Shown here piece after piece: positions 22,566 through 33,354 of a DNA stretch of 64,000 nt (position 1 is the stretch's first letter; the number at the start of each line of letters is the position of its first letter). The position numbers and the translations under genes were made by a program. The stretch lies in assembly GCA_013339895.1 (NCBI GenBank), contig JABACO010000005.1, positions 9,017,812-9,081,811 of the forward strand. Reading direction: 5' to 3'. The DNA is from Ephydatia muelleri. Its lineage: Eukaryota; Porifera; Demospongiae; Spongillida; Spongillidae. The notes beneath the pieces were generated by a model, which was not told the DNA's origin, did no database searches, and saw only the letters and a program-made list of their open reading frames with translations.

Positions 22566-24365
22566 TTTGTCTTATCGATCACGTGCTTATCGTCACTATG
22601 AATGACATTAAACAGCCCTGTGCATTAATAATACTCATCTAGCTGCAGAGGTTGAAAGTAAACGGAACGAATTGATTTTCCTATTGCTAGTAATTGAACT
22701 GAATGCCTAAACGTGAAGGCACGTGGCGTTGAGATCTTAGGGAAACACACGACACATAAAGAGGTGTTGTGGTGAGAATAGACGGATTCTTGACTTTTCT
22801 TTCGGTGGCCCGCGGCCTTGTGAGCACTAGACGGGTTTCGAGTTCGCATAGTAGACTTGCATTGACGTTTGTAACATTTCAAGTTAAATGTTTAATATCT
22901 AAATTAGCCTACAATTAATATCCGAGGCAAGTGTACAGCAGCCCTAGTGGCTGAGCAAAATAAAGCACCTCGCAAATGTCCAAAAATGCCACACTTTGGG
23001 TTGGACTTGCATTCCCTTAGCTGTTGAGTGCTATGGTTCTGAGCTAGGCAAACCTTCTCACTTTTAGCCTCACGTCTTTCGTTCAGCCTTCCAGACACTA
23101 TAGGTCTAAAATCTCGATGGATCTCTATGGAAGACTGAACACAACCCATGTTAGATGTAACTCAAGGGCACTTCTAGCTAGATCTATGTCCTATGACACC
23201 ATGTTTATGTTACTTGCATGCTTTCTGTTAGCTGTAGTGTTCCAGTCTTATGTGTTAATCTAGAGCAGACCAAGATCAAGAAGTACAGTTACATCACCTC
23301 CCATGCGTCCATTCTTTCACACCTGTTGCCTTTGAAACTACTGGAGTCTGCGGCCCTCGCTCCATGTCATTTTTGACGGACTTGGGTCGCCGCATTGTGA
23401 ACACCACTGGTGACAAAAGCTGTTTGGCATATCTCCTGCAAAAGTTTTCAGTGGCCATTCAAAGGGGGAATGCAGCATCTGTTTGGGGAACTTTGCCTCC
23501 AACCCTCCCCCCTCCTTTGAATGATGTTTAGAATTCTAATTGTAATGTGTGGTTAATTCTAATTGTAATGTGTGGTTGATTCTAATTGTAATGCGTGGTT
23601 GATTCCAAACAATGTGATACTTGTCCCTAAAAAATTTTAAAAAATAATAAAAATAATAAAAAGAATAAATTTCTGCAAGATCTATTGGTGTATTATTAAT
23701 TATGGGACAGTTTTCCTATTTTATAGCATAATAAAGTAAAGATTATTTATAATAAAAAAATAAACACAGTCAAAGTCATGAAGGCTGGATCTTCCTAGCC
23801 AAGAGGGCTCTGGAGATTAACCCAACCAGTGTCACGTTCATGCAGCCTTCAGCTGTGTTTGATGCCTAGGGGAGGGAAAGGCTAATGGCAAGGTGGGACT
23901 GACATGCATTAGTCTTAGAAGGAGTCCTGGGCCTCTTTGTTGCAATTCCCAAAAAGTTTCCACTGCTGTAGGGATGCAGGTCCACCCCAACTCTCTCAAA
24001 AGGTGATCCTCCTACCACTAAACTTGCTTTTCCCCCCATTTGACAACCCTTCAGTGGTCAGCTATATCTCCTCTCTATAACTAACTCTCCCCTCGTCACT
24101 TACTTATGTCCCTTCCCATCTCTTCCACCTCATCCCCCTTCTCTCCTCCCTCTTTCTTATCTAACTCCTACATTACTCACTTGTGCCCGTCTTGTTGGTA
24201 GCGACTGTTGGTATTGCATGGTCCCACCTCAAGTCGGATCTTATTTTAATCCATGATACTTATGTGGGCAATGAGAATGATTTGGTGCATTGTTTATCAC
24301 GCACTACGCACACACATGCACACCATGCACACTAGCTGACACACACAAGTACACACAGGCACAAT
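22566..24365. other. Upstream of ADI1; no gene recognised
   Basis: Contains the presumed ADI1 promoter, a 23-bp triplication at 23529-23607 (TTCTAATTGTAATGTGTGGT), an A/T-rich tract at 23632-23680 and pyrimidine-rich sequence at 24060-24175. Open frames are short and unconvincing. Confidence 0.5.
23529..23607. repeat. ~23-bp tandem repeat, 3 copies
   Basis: TTCTAATTGTAATGTGTGGT followed by TGA or TAA, three copies with one or two substitutions. Confidence 0.85.
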
Positions 24366-24764
24366 ATGCAACCAAATGCCATCATTTACATTACATATAA
24401 TCTGGGTGTCCCTCTTGAATATAAAGTGACGATGGGACAGAGAACACAATTGTTCCTTCTGTCAGATGGCATGATTGGCATCCCCATATACGAATCACTC
24501 AACCATGCTAGATTTAATAATCGGGTCGTTCAACGTGATATGTTTGGGTACATCTTCCGTGAATTGCTCGTCCATTTCTCGTTAGGACGCGTTTTGAGAA
24601 CCCGAAACCCATCTAGTCCGGTCCGATATATGCAAGCCGGGGTACGAGACGACTCTGGGTTAGAGTTTTTGCCAGCAACAGCACGTCTCGATGTTGCAGC
24701 AGATGGATTTTGGGGGAGTCCTTTTGCGAGGGCACTTTTTGATGCAAAGGCGCCTCTCAAATAG
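24366..24764 (+). CDS. Hypothetical 132-codon open frame
   Basis: The frame is open from ATG to stop and includes RTQLFLLSDGMIGIPIY and FLPATARLDVAADGFWG. No family is recognised and no splice context was found. It ends 17 bp before a perfect hairpin. It may be chance; the antisense strand is also open over part of it. Confidence 0.2.
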   Translation: MQPNAIIYITYNLGVPLEYKVTMGQRTQLFLLSDGMIGIPIYESLNHARFNNRVVQRDMFGYIFRELLVHFSLGRVLRTRNPSSPVRYMQAGVRDDSGLEFLPATARLDVAADGFWGSPFARALFDAKAPLK

Positions 24765-24781
24765 ACTATTCATGCAGTTCT

Positions 24782-24817
24782 CTTCCTGCCATCGTTCCCA
24801 TGCACGATGGCAGGAAG
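24782..24817. repeat. Perfect hairpin, 14-bp arms and 8-base loop
   Basis: CTTCCTGCCATCGT (24782-24795) and ACGATGGCAGGAAG (24804-24817) are exact complements around TCCCATGC. Function unknown; no known cis-acting stem-loop was matched. Confidence 0.8.
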
Positions 24818-25073
24818 TACCTGCGTGCAGCAAGAACATTGCTGTGTTATGTTTCTGTTTCGCTCTCATTGCCTGATTTCAAATCGAACTCTGGAAGGCG
24901 CTATATAATTATAAAGGTTTTATCACGTCGCGTCCTAAGTACATCCTACAGACAAAATTACGCTTATTGCTTAAACCATGAATACTTAAGACCGTGCATT
25001 ACGCCATCGTTGTGGAAATCTAACAAGTGTTTCGTTTATTTGAGGCGCGTTTAGCTGTGGCTTAAAGAGGAAC

Positions 25074-28000
25074 ATGGAGAGAAGCAGCTTCGGTGGTTCC
25101 TCAGATTCATTTGAGCAATCTATCCGGATTGGAGATGAAGACCGTGTGCGAAGTAGTAGCGCCGGCAACTCAGCTAACGAGATGCGACTGGGTTTCGACG
25201 ATGAAACTACAGCGACGCGTAACGCGTACCGGCGAGCGAAGATAGTTCAGTCAGCGGCACAAACGGTGCGCCATTTGGTGAGAATGAATCCTTCGCAGCT
25301 TGAGGAAGGCAAGAGTAATTTAAAATTTTGTATTATAAATTGTATCCCATGGCTCGAGGTTGCCTATATTCTGGCGTCATATTCTCTCATAAAAGTGCAT
25401 GTGCCTGCGTATGGGAGTGAGTTGAAAAATTGTGGGGGATAAAGAAACGGACAAACGCCATGTTTCAAGTTACGGTGGGCCACGCCCAACATTAATGTAT
25501 AGGTGTTAATAGAATTGCATGCAATGAGGAGGATTCGCGTATCTTGCGGCCGAAATAAGTTCAGTTAGACACAAATAAAATCCTATCTAACTAAGGCAAG
25601 GTGTTGTAATATATATGTGTACGCATTGATCCTAAGTGCGTGGTAATTACGCAAAGAAAAATAACATTTTGTCATGCAGGTACACTTGAAGACGATGAAG
25701 ACGACAACGATATGTGAGTTTTTATTAATAAGTGGGGTTATTGATACGTGGGGTTATTTTCACGAAGTGGGCAATTGCTCTATAAATAGCAACTGAGCAG
25801 AGATTTGATGTTGCAGTTTGTTTAGAGTTTTATAAGACAATTAAAAAAAAATCGAGATTAACACCAATTGAATGAAACAAGGGATTACGGAAATTATGCA
25901 ATTACGAAATTATAAATATTACAGAGCAAGTTTAAGAAACTATAATCTACAGTATCGGTCAAAAAAACTTCATGAATCGGAAGGTCGGGCTGTCCGAATG
26001 CCTACCGACTTTTGACCAACTTAAATTTCGGACCGCCCTAATGTGTGCCACTGTGCTGACCGCCCCTACTGTACATGTACATGAAATTCCACACTTTAAA
26101 AGGTGTGGTCCGGCACCCATTTCTGTCGAAGTTCGGTCGAGTTTGAAGTTCGGTCGACCGCCTTTTCTTTCGTGTGCACCTGTCCGGTTAGTTTGCTTTT
26201 CAGCTGTGTGCAAGAGATGGTTTTCAGCGATTATGTGAACCATCTATTTCAACACATGGTCAATGTGAAGTTTTGTCAGATTGTTGTCTACTTACTGCCT
26301 GCACTCACTTGCAAACTATTCACGAGTGGTCTGCACACAGACATGAACTCGAGACACCGGTAATGGTTCCCCAGTTATGCCAACTTGATGAGTGAAATCC
26401 GCTGCTATAATGCAACCATTTCTCACTATTCATACAGTCTGATATTAAAACTACAGTCAACTGTAATTTCCATGCAGGATGTTCCCTAATATTTTGGATA
26501 ATATTAATTAAAATCTGCTGATACTCAATTTATATACGGACTGACCTCTCTTTTTGGACTCCATTGCTTTTCCTAAAGCAAAGAAATAGCGTTCCAATGA
26601 TAGCATGCTATTTTAAACAACTTCTTTTTGTTGACCCGTCCGCAATATGACCTTGCATCTTTTCTTTGTTTTCTTGGACTTCCGTTTTTTCAAAGCCGGT
26701 TCCGCTGGCAATATTAATTGTCTCTAAAGATCGAACTATTATACATGTAAAATTTACACATGCATGATGAACCCAAACCGTCTTGTGCAGTGTTACTTTC
26801 AGCTGAACTCTGAGACGGTGGTGAAAAGGATGTAGCATTTCCTGTATTTGTGGGTGGCAGCATATATACTTATATTTCGTGCATGATGTAAATAGGTTAG
26901 GTTATTACCTGCAGCGAAATCTGGAGCCCATAGGTCATGGATAAAAAGACGTTCAAGTTCTTCAACCTCCTGCTTTGTGCCTGCACAGTTTGGGGACATG
27001 TTAAGTTTGAAAAAGATACAAAGAGTGTCCGCGAATGCCGAATTTATTTTATGCTATTGCATGCAAGCATGCAAACTTACCGATGGCCGCAATTACGCCA
27101 TTGTATCCCTTCACTCTGCAAGAGGCACCAAAGCAAGGTGTCCCTTCAATCGTGGCCATTATTGATGGTAGGGAGGTTACAGAATTTTCTTCGGCCCAAT
27201 AATATTGTAATAGTCTATACGGTATAATTTTTTGTTAATCGTATTCACGGCAATTGGAATCCTACTTAACGAGTGCTACATGATTTGAACTGGAAGTGTA
27301 CATGCATATAGTTGTGGTCGGTCCATCTTGCCACAAGAACTCTGCCGAAAATATACCGAATCGTGGCATGAAGGGAGTGTGATCCTATAGACATGTGACA
27401 GCATGTGCACATTGCTGAGTCAGGCTATAACTGCATGTTATGCTTGCTTTGGTGATAGATAATTGCAAGCTTACAAAATCGCAATAAGTGTTATGCTGGG
27501 CTACCACGTCGCCTCATCCTAACAAGTAATGGCCTGCACGGGTGTTTCCGGCATGGATTTGTTTGCAAATAATGATTTTCTCACAACGCGGAAGCGCTTT
27601 CGCATGACGTGACGTGGCCATATCTATATTGGCTGCGCACTTAAGGCCGTAAGGTAAATTTATAGGATATAGTGAAGCGAGAATTCAATTCAACCAAAGG
27701 TATTTGGAATTAGTGTTTCCTCCATGTGATCTGTAATTGGAGGTCTTTCTATCTATCCTATATGGCCCTACGAACCGAGATTAGCATAATAATGCTACTC
27801 ACTCCTGAAGTAACGAACAACACTAGCGAGGGCTCGAGCCTCTACTCGAGTTGAGTTGTGAACGTTCACATTTCAGTATACGTCGTGAGTACGGCGCCAC
27901 GCATGCGTGTCACGTGATAATCGGTTGTTGTTCCAGGGTTGCCGAAGGCCAGGGTCCGGCCTGACTGCCTGGCCGGACAGTCGACCTGGTAGGGCAACTA

Positions 28001-28483
28001 ATTTACATTATGTATTTCTATTATTATGGCGTAACTTGATTGCCAGTATGATTTGCGATGTCGATCGACGAAGCGTGCATTTTGATTCCTCTGCCTTCTG
28101 CTCGGCCACCCATCTTATGCTCATGGGGATGGGTCATGTGACCACATCATCATTTCATGAAAGCAAAATGAGCCATCTTGGCAGAATCAATTCATTAACT
28201 ACATGGAATTAACCTAATATTGCGTAGATACGCAAATATGTGTTTACTGTTACTAAAGAATGTTTCAAGACCCTATGAAAAATTATACTCATTTTAAATT
28301 TAACAGAAACGTGACCATTAAGAACTTCAAATGAATACCATTTTTCAAAAGGTCTAATTTATAGTGTTTAATTAAAGCCCGTGTTTCTGCTACTTTAGAA
28401 TTTCTATGTTGTGACGTTTAGCTTCTTTTTGAACAACGCTACTTTAGTTAAAACAAACATATTTCGGCGCGCGCGCGTACACA

Positions 28484-28520
<37 letters not shown>

Positions 28521-31500
28521 GCACGCACACACACACACAGACACATACACACATACATGCTTCCCACGTGAAAAAAAGAATTGATGAAAACTCACTGTTG
28601 TAACAAAGGATATTATGTTGTTAGATGTGCGGATTATCCAGAACATTTTAGAATTTAGAAATGGCAACGAAATGCATAACTAAAATGTTCTGGAGGAGCC
28701 CCGCCCCCTCCCGCCCTCACGTGCCCTACCATCAATACTACCCTGGCAACGCTATTGCTGTAGGCAAACTGACCATCGCTGAAAAAAATAAAAATAGTGC
28801 CTCTTCCATCTCACAAAGATTTGCGATCCTTTTAGGGTTAGCATCATACTACCTAAGGTTCATCAGAATCTTCTGTCGCTAAGAAATATTGTCGCGGTGA
28901 CAATTATTTCCTAAGGAGATTCAATTTATCGAAGCGACCGTACAGTATTTCCTAAGGAAATTATGACGGTGTCGGCGCATGCTCAATACAATACTGAATT
29001 TAAATATTAATATTACGAACAGCAAAGTTGTGTAAAACAAGGAGTCATTCTGTTACTGAACCTGATGACAATACCAAGGATTGGTCCATGCAGTGATGAG
29101 TCTTGTAGTATTTTTTTTTTTAAAGCAATCGCAATGGAACCATGCACTTGCGCAGTATCATTTGTATCATTTGTACAGAAGCCTACTGGCAACTTATCTT
29201 TCTGCAGTATCTCTGGGTTTCGTTCTCAACTTGGATTGAGGGGAATGGCAGCAGGATATTCATTTTCAAACACTTTAACACACGCATTAGCTATTGGTAA
29301 ACTTTGAGCAGATCTGGAGCATGGCCATTGCATATTACTGCATGCATGCATCAGTTGCTATAGCTGTAGCAGTGAGACCACAATCACTACCAGATGTATG
29401 CGCATGTATTGTGTTTGATATAGCACATGCAATGCATGCTGTCCTTTGGTTAGCAATGATATACTTTGAGAGCTTCAAAGGACATGCCGTATAGTTTACC
29501 CGTTATTCCTAATTTCGTGTATTTGTTTCGATTATATAACAAACCTTCCTTCACTATGAAGTTCTTTGCTCTTCTCCGGATTCAATCCTTTTCGTTCTTT
29601 GAATACTGTGGTGGGATATGTACAGCTTCCCAACGCTGCAGCATGCATGCCATAGCATTTCGAGCAAGCGTGCATGACACTATATAGGGACCCTTCCGTT
29701 CTTCCTGATGTTTGCAAACAATTCACGGCTATAATTTTGAGCATGGAACGCCACAAATCCTTACTAACTTACTAGTTACATGCAGTGTTCCCACAGACGT
29801 GCAGAAAGCGCAGAGGCATGCGCAATATATGATATGGCGTAATACATGTATATATATACGGATAACAGTTTAGGGTTTATAGATATAGGTCTGAATGGTT
29901 CTAGCTGCCATATGCATAAATACAATGCATGTATGTATTTCCTTGCACACTTATTTGCATTCTATAGACGTTCATATACATGTATAATGTACCTTTAGCA
30001 GATACTTGCGCCTTGTCCAAAAATTTATTTAATGCACACGCATTTACCACATCTACATGTATATGCTCATAGAATTGAAGAACAGTACACGTTCAAGAAG
30101 TTATCACCTGAAGAAGAACCTGTCTTCAAGCCAAAAACAAAGGTACGAGCAAAAAAAGCTGTAAAAGCCATATCAAAACTAGTGAATATCAAGCAACCGA
30201 AAGTGAAAGAGCCGAAAGTGAAAGAGCCGAAAGTGAAAGAGCCAAAAGTAAAAGAACCGAAAGTGAAAAAAGAGAAAATATCCAAGAAGGAAAGGGAGGA
30301 AAGAAAAGCAAAGCAAAACGCTAAATTGATGTCAGATGCTGCAAACATTGGCAAACAGATGGCGCCAAAGCTAATATTTCCTGGGCTTAGCAGTCTAATG
30401 CAGGATCTCTGGGTGTATGCAGAGAATGGCATAACACTGTATCAATTCATTTCTTCAGCACAATCGATAAAGGAGCAACATACTAAACTAAAAATCGTTG
30501 CTTTTGTCTTCTCATCACTTGCTCTTATTTTGGCAGCAATTGATTTCTTTTTATACTTCGTCCAATTAGGGTCATGTGCTAGGATAGTTCGAGCACTGAT
30601 AAAAAAATTTAGACATGAGAATGAAGAAATAGAGGAAAGTGGAGAAGAAAATAAAGACGATTCACCAGTTGAACACAAGCGCTGCATCTGTATCAGCGAA
30701 GAGTGGAAAGAACGTTTAGAAACATGGTTTGAAACTTCACGAAGCGTTTTATCAGAGCTACTGCTGTTTCCTATTTTGGTACTTGACATGTTTGATTTCA
30801 TTACCAGCAGTCCATACTTGCTCATGAACGGCCAGAGTGATGCGCAGGGCATTGCGTTTTTTGCTGTTGCGTCCTGTTTCTTTTTTGTACTTTCAGTTTA
30901 CGTAATGAGAATTTTCATTCTGCTCAGTACGACTGCAGTGCTAACTCAAATGCCATTGGATATCTGCAAGTCTCAAAAAGACACGACAGCTTTTGTCATC
31001 AGCTTTGCCATCACCGCTATGGGTCAGATGATTTCTCAATTCGCGGTTATTCTCGCCGTCGGAGTGAAAATTAAACACGAGACACCAATAGCATCTGCCA
31101 ACGATGTGTACGTTAGCCCCTTCCTCATATGCCTCATCCTACTTGGTGCAGCAATTCCTAATTTTGGCCTGTTGGCATATTTTCTCGTCAACTACTTTGA
31201 GTTCAATGATTTCTCGGTAGGAATGTTCATCAACATGATGTCACTGCTCCAGTCTGAAAGTTTTGCGGAAACTGTATTCGGAGGGGAGGGCGGGGAAAAA
31301 CCTCTTGAAAAGGCGGAAGAGCTCACCGAGAAGTTAAATCTGAGCAAATCCAAACAGGTGTTTGACAAGAAACGGCAGTCACCCGACAACAAGTGGTCCG
31401 CGAAGGTACTCGCAGCAATGAAAATTCCAGCACTAGTATTGGCAGGTGTCCTTTACTACGCGGTGATCATTGCTTTCCTTCTTTGTCTTGTGCTCACGAA

Positions 31501-31762
31501 AGACAGCGCAACGGGCGAGGTCCAGTTTGTCCTCTTCCGATACTCGGGTCTGTGTATCGCCTTCTTCCTGGTGTCTGTGTCTCTCTTAGTCAGTAACATG
31601 TACTCCCTCTTCATGATACACGTGTGGATGTTGGTGGCTCTTCTGATGGGCCTCTCAACTCTCACGACTTTCCTATTTACGTGTCTGTGGAGCCCTTTTG
31701 CTTGCATCGCATCATACTTCGGCCATTTAGTACAAGTTGCACGTGAGATGGACATTATATGA
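25074..31762 (+). CDS. Unrecognised membrane protein with about 8 TM segments, 652 codons, 3 exons
   Basis: Exons: 25074-25308, 25680-25713, 30073-31762. Phases agree across both joins and the total is 1959 nt. The first intron would use a GC donor (AAG|GCAAGAG), the second GTGAGT/CTCATAG. The N-terminal ~100 residues are Ser-rich then acidic (LEDDEDDND); residues ~120-170 are strongly basic with five tandem KVKEP units encoded by a 15-nt repeat. Hydrophobic segments lie at about residues 230-255, 318-336, 350-376, 395-421, 437-463, 539-564, 575-601 and 605-637, with a charged, acidic loop (EEIEESGEENKDD) after the first and a long Lys/Glu-rich loop before the sixth. No signal peptide is evident. 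I recognise no family or catalytic motif. Exon 3 alone is certain coding; joining exons 1 and 2 rests on phase and splice signals. Confidence 0.72.
26652..27159 (-). CDS. Possible antisense gene: three phase-compatible exons
   Basis: Minus-strand exons 27159-27081 (CFGASCRVKGYNGVIAAI), 26980-26909 (EVEELERLFIHDLWAPDF) and 26704-26652 (ALKKRKSKKTKKRCK) are flanked by good signals: CG|GTAAGT, GTGCAG|GC, CAG|GTAATA, GCCAG|CG. Phases 1, 1 and 0 are mutually compatible. The last exon is very basic, suggesting a nuclear or RNA/DNA-binding protein, but the family is not recognised and both ends of the gene are unplaced. It sits inside the 4.4-kb intron of the plus-strand membrane-protein gene. Confidence 0.4.
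28466..28556. repeat. CG/CA dinucleotide microsatellite
   Basis: GCGCGCGCGCG at 28467-28477 passes into an ACAC run with ACGC interruptions to about 28556. Confidence 0.9.
28868..28990 (+). mobile_element. Degenerate Ginger terminal repeat
   Basis: The sequence CTGTCGCTAAGAAATATTGT onward follows the left terminal repeat of the 10991-14581 element, including the ATTTCCTAAGGAAATT block and the adjoining GCGCATGCTCAATA, at lower identity. Most likely one end of a second, decayed copy. Confidence 0.75.
29513..29604 (-). pseudogene. Ginger integrase N-terminal fragment
   Basis: About 90 bp on the minus strand match the first exon of the Ginger transposase (11229-11322) at roughly 85-90% identity by eye (TTCAAAGAACGAAAAGGATT, then GAACTTCATAGTGAAGGAAG). 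An in-frame TGA interrupts it. Its orientation is opposite to the terminal-repeat fragment 500 bp upstream, so the copy is rearranged. Confidence 0.8.
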
Positions 31763-33306
31763 GTCACTTGCAAAGATTGTGATTATATATGCATGATCGA
31801 TGTTGTTTTTAAAATAATCTGTGCAAAAAATATAAACTTATCTTCACATGTTAATTTGTAATTCCAGTCTAAGCTTTAAGCAAGGCATTTAGACACATGA
31901 TGTATTACTGTTTTGGAAGACAACGAGACAGTGTACGGCGGTGTAGAGAGGATAAGCATACATGGAATTCAATTCCCTGTAAATAACACTGTAATATGTA
32001 TAAATGTGTCATGTATTCAGTATCCTTTTGCTTTGCTATAAAGAATATTTACTCCAAGCACCGCCGCTTGTGGTGTTTACTGTGCATTGATTATATCACT
32101 TTTAAAATTAATATGCAGTATGACGTCAACCATTCTGCGTGCAGCCTATAACAGTTCCAGTGCTAATGCATGTCCAAGTCAAAAAGACAATTGCGAAAGA
32201 GAGCGGAAAATCTTAGCGTTTTTCTGCTCGTGCAGCATGGCAGTAGATGTACGTAGCTATGCACGTAAGTATGGCACTGATAATACGCCACTTATGCATT
32301 TGGTCCAACTGATAAACTTGAATTTCATTGCTATAAACTGCATTAAAAATACGCTCAAAGAAAACCTAGAGCATGCAGAGTATCAAATAATAAAAAGATT
32401 GTTTTGGCTGTCAGGTGCAAAGTAGGGAAGTACTGATCCCGGTAGCCTGGGATGCGAACATACATGTAGCATCTAGCAACTGGATTTGCTTAGATCCCTA
32501 CTGGGGCAGCCAAAATTGGGGTGCATTTGAAATCACTTCTTGGTTGGGATCTATGCGCATTTGTATGATTTGTAGCTGTTCACTGATGAGACCCATGCAT
32601 TGTACAATGCCAAGGATAGGATAATCATATGCATGCATTTTCCTCGTGGAGTGATAAGATGAGGTAGGTAGTGTAAGTAACAGAATCTGACTCTCACCAC
32701 TTTTTCTTGCCAATTACAGACCAGGCGGGTGCATGCAGGTGTTTAATATTAGCAGCTAAGATATATACATGTAACATGAATTTCCTATGAAGCAAATCCA
32801 TTGGGTCTATGACTTTTGATGTACAGCATGTTATAGATTAATTGGAGCAGTTGTATAAATGCTATATGCTCCCAATTTCCCTGCAGCCATCATTTGGTAA
32901 ATGTCATTGGTAAAAGATGCGTGAACCCTCCTTGCAAGTGGCATCATTATTACAACTAAAAACTATTTCACCTCATATCCTTACATTTCTCCTTCCATCC
33001 TTGTGTCCTTCACTATACTGGTGTTTACAACGTTTTCATTCAGTGTTATTACATGATTTGTTGAATGTACATCTTAGAAAACAATCTCTACAAAATTGCA
33101 AAACGTATGGCAAGCATGCTTCTGTAATTGTAATATGTTCTACGTGTTTCATCTGTGGCTATACATTTGCAGCCAGTACTCAGATCTTGCCCAATGTAGT
33201 TACAGCTAGCAGATCACATGATACAGATTAGCTATGTTAAAAACAAAATCTTGCCCAATGCGCATTATGAAAACACCTAAATAATGGAGCAAGGAAGTAA
33301 AACTTA
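31763..33306. other. Interval between the membrane-protein gene and GABA-B-like copy A
   Basis: Presumed 3' UTR of the upstream gene, then AT-rich sequence. A 112-codon frame at 32087-32425 shows no family resemblance and is not called. No RNA gene recognised. Confidence 0.45.
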
Positions 33307-33330
33307 CCCCCCCCCCCCCCCCCCCCCCCC
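33307..33330. repeat. C homopolymer, 24 nt
   Basis: Uninterrupted run of C just beyond the 3' end of GABA-B-like copy A; one of several long G/C runs in this window. Confidence 0.9.
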
Positions 33331-33354
33331 ACCCCCAATGAGGTATCCATAGCG

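Noticed and set aside
22904..23149. Short frame starting MGCVQSS, suggestive of a myristoylation site
   Set aside because: No supporting domain, splice site or conservation; likely coincidence.
32087..32425. 112-codon plus-strand frame
   Set aside because: No family resemblance or gene structure; too short to accept alone.
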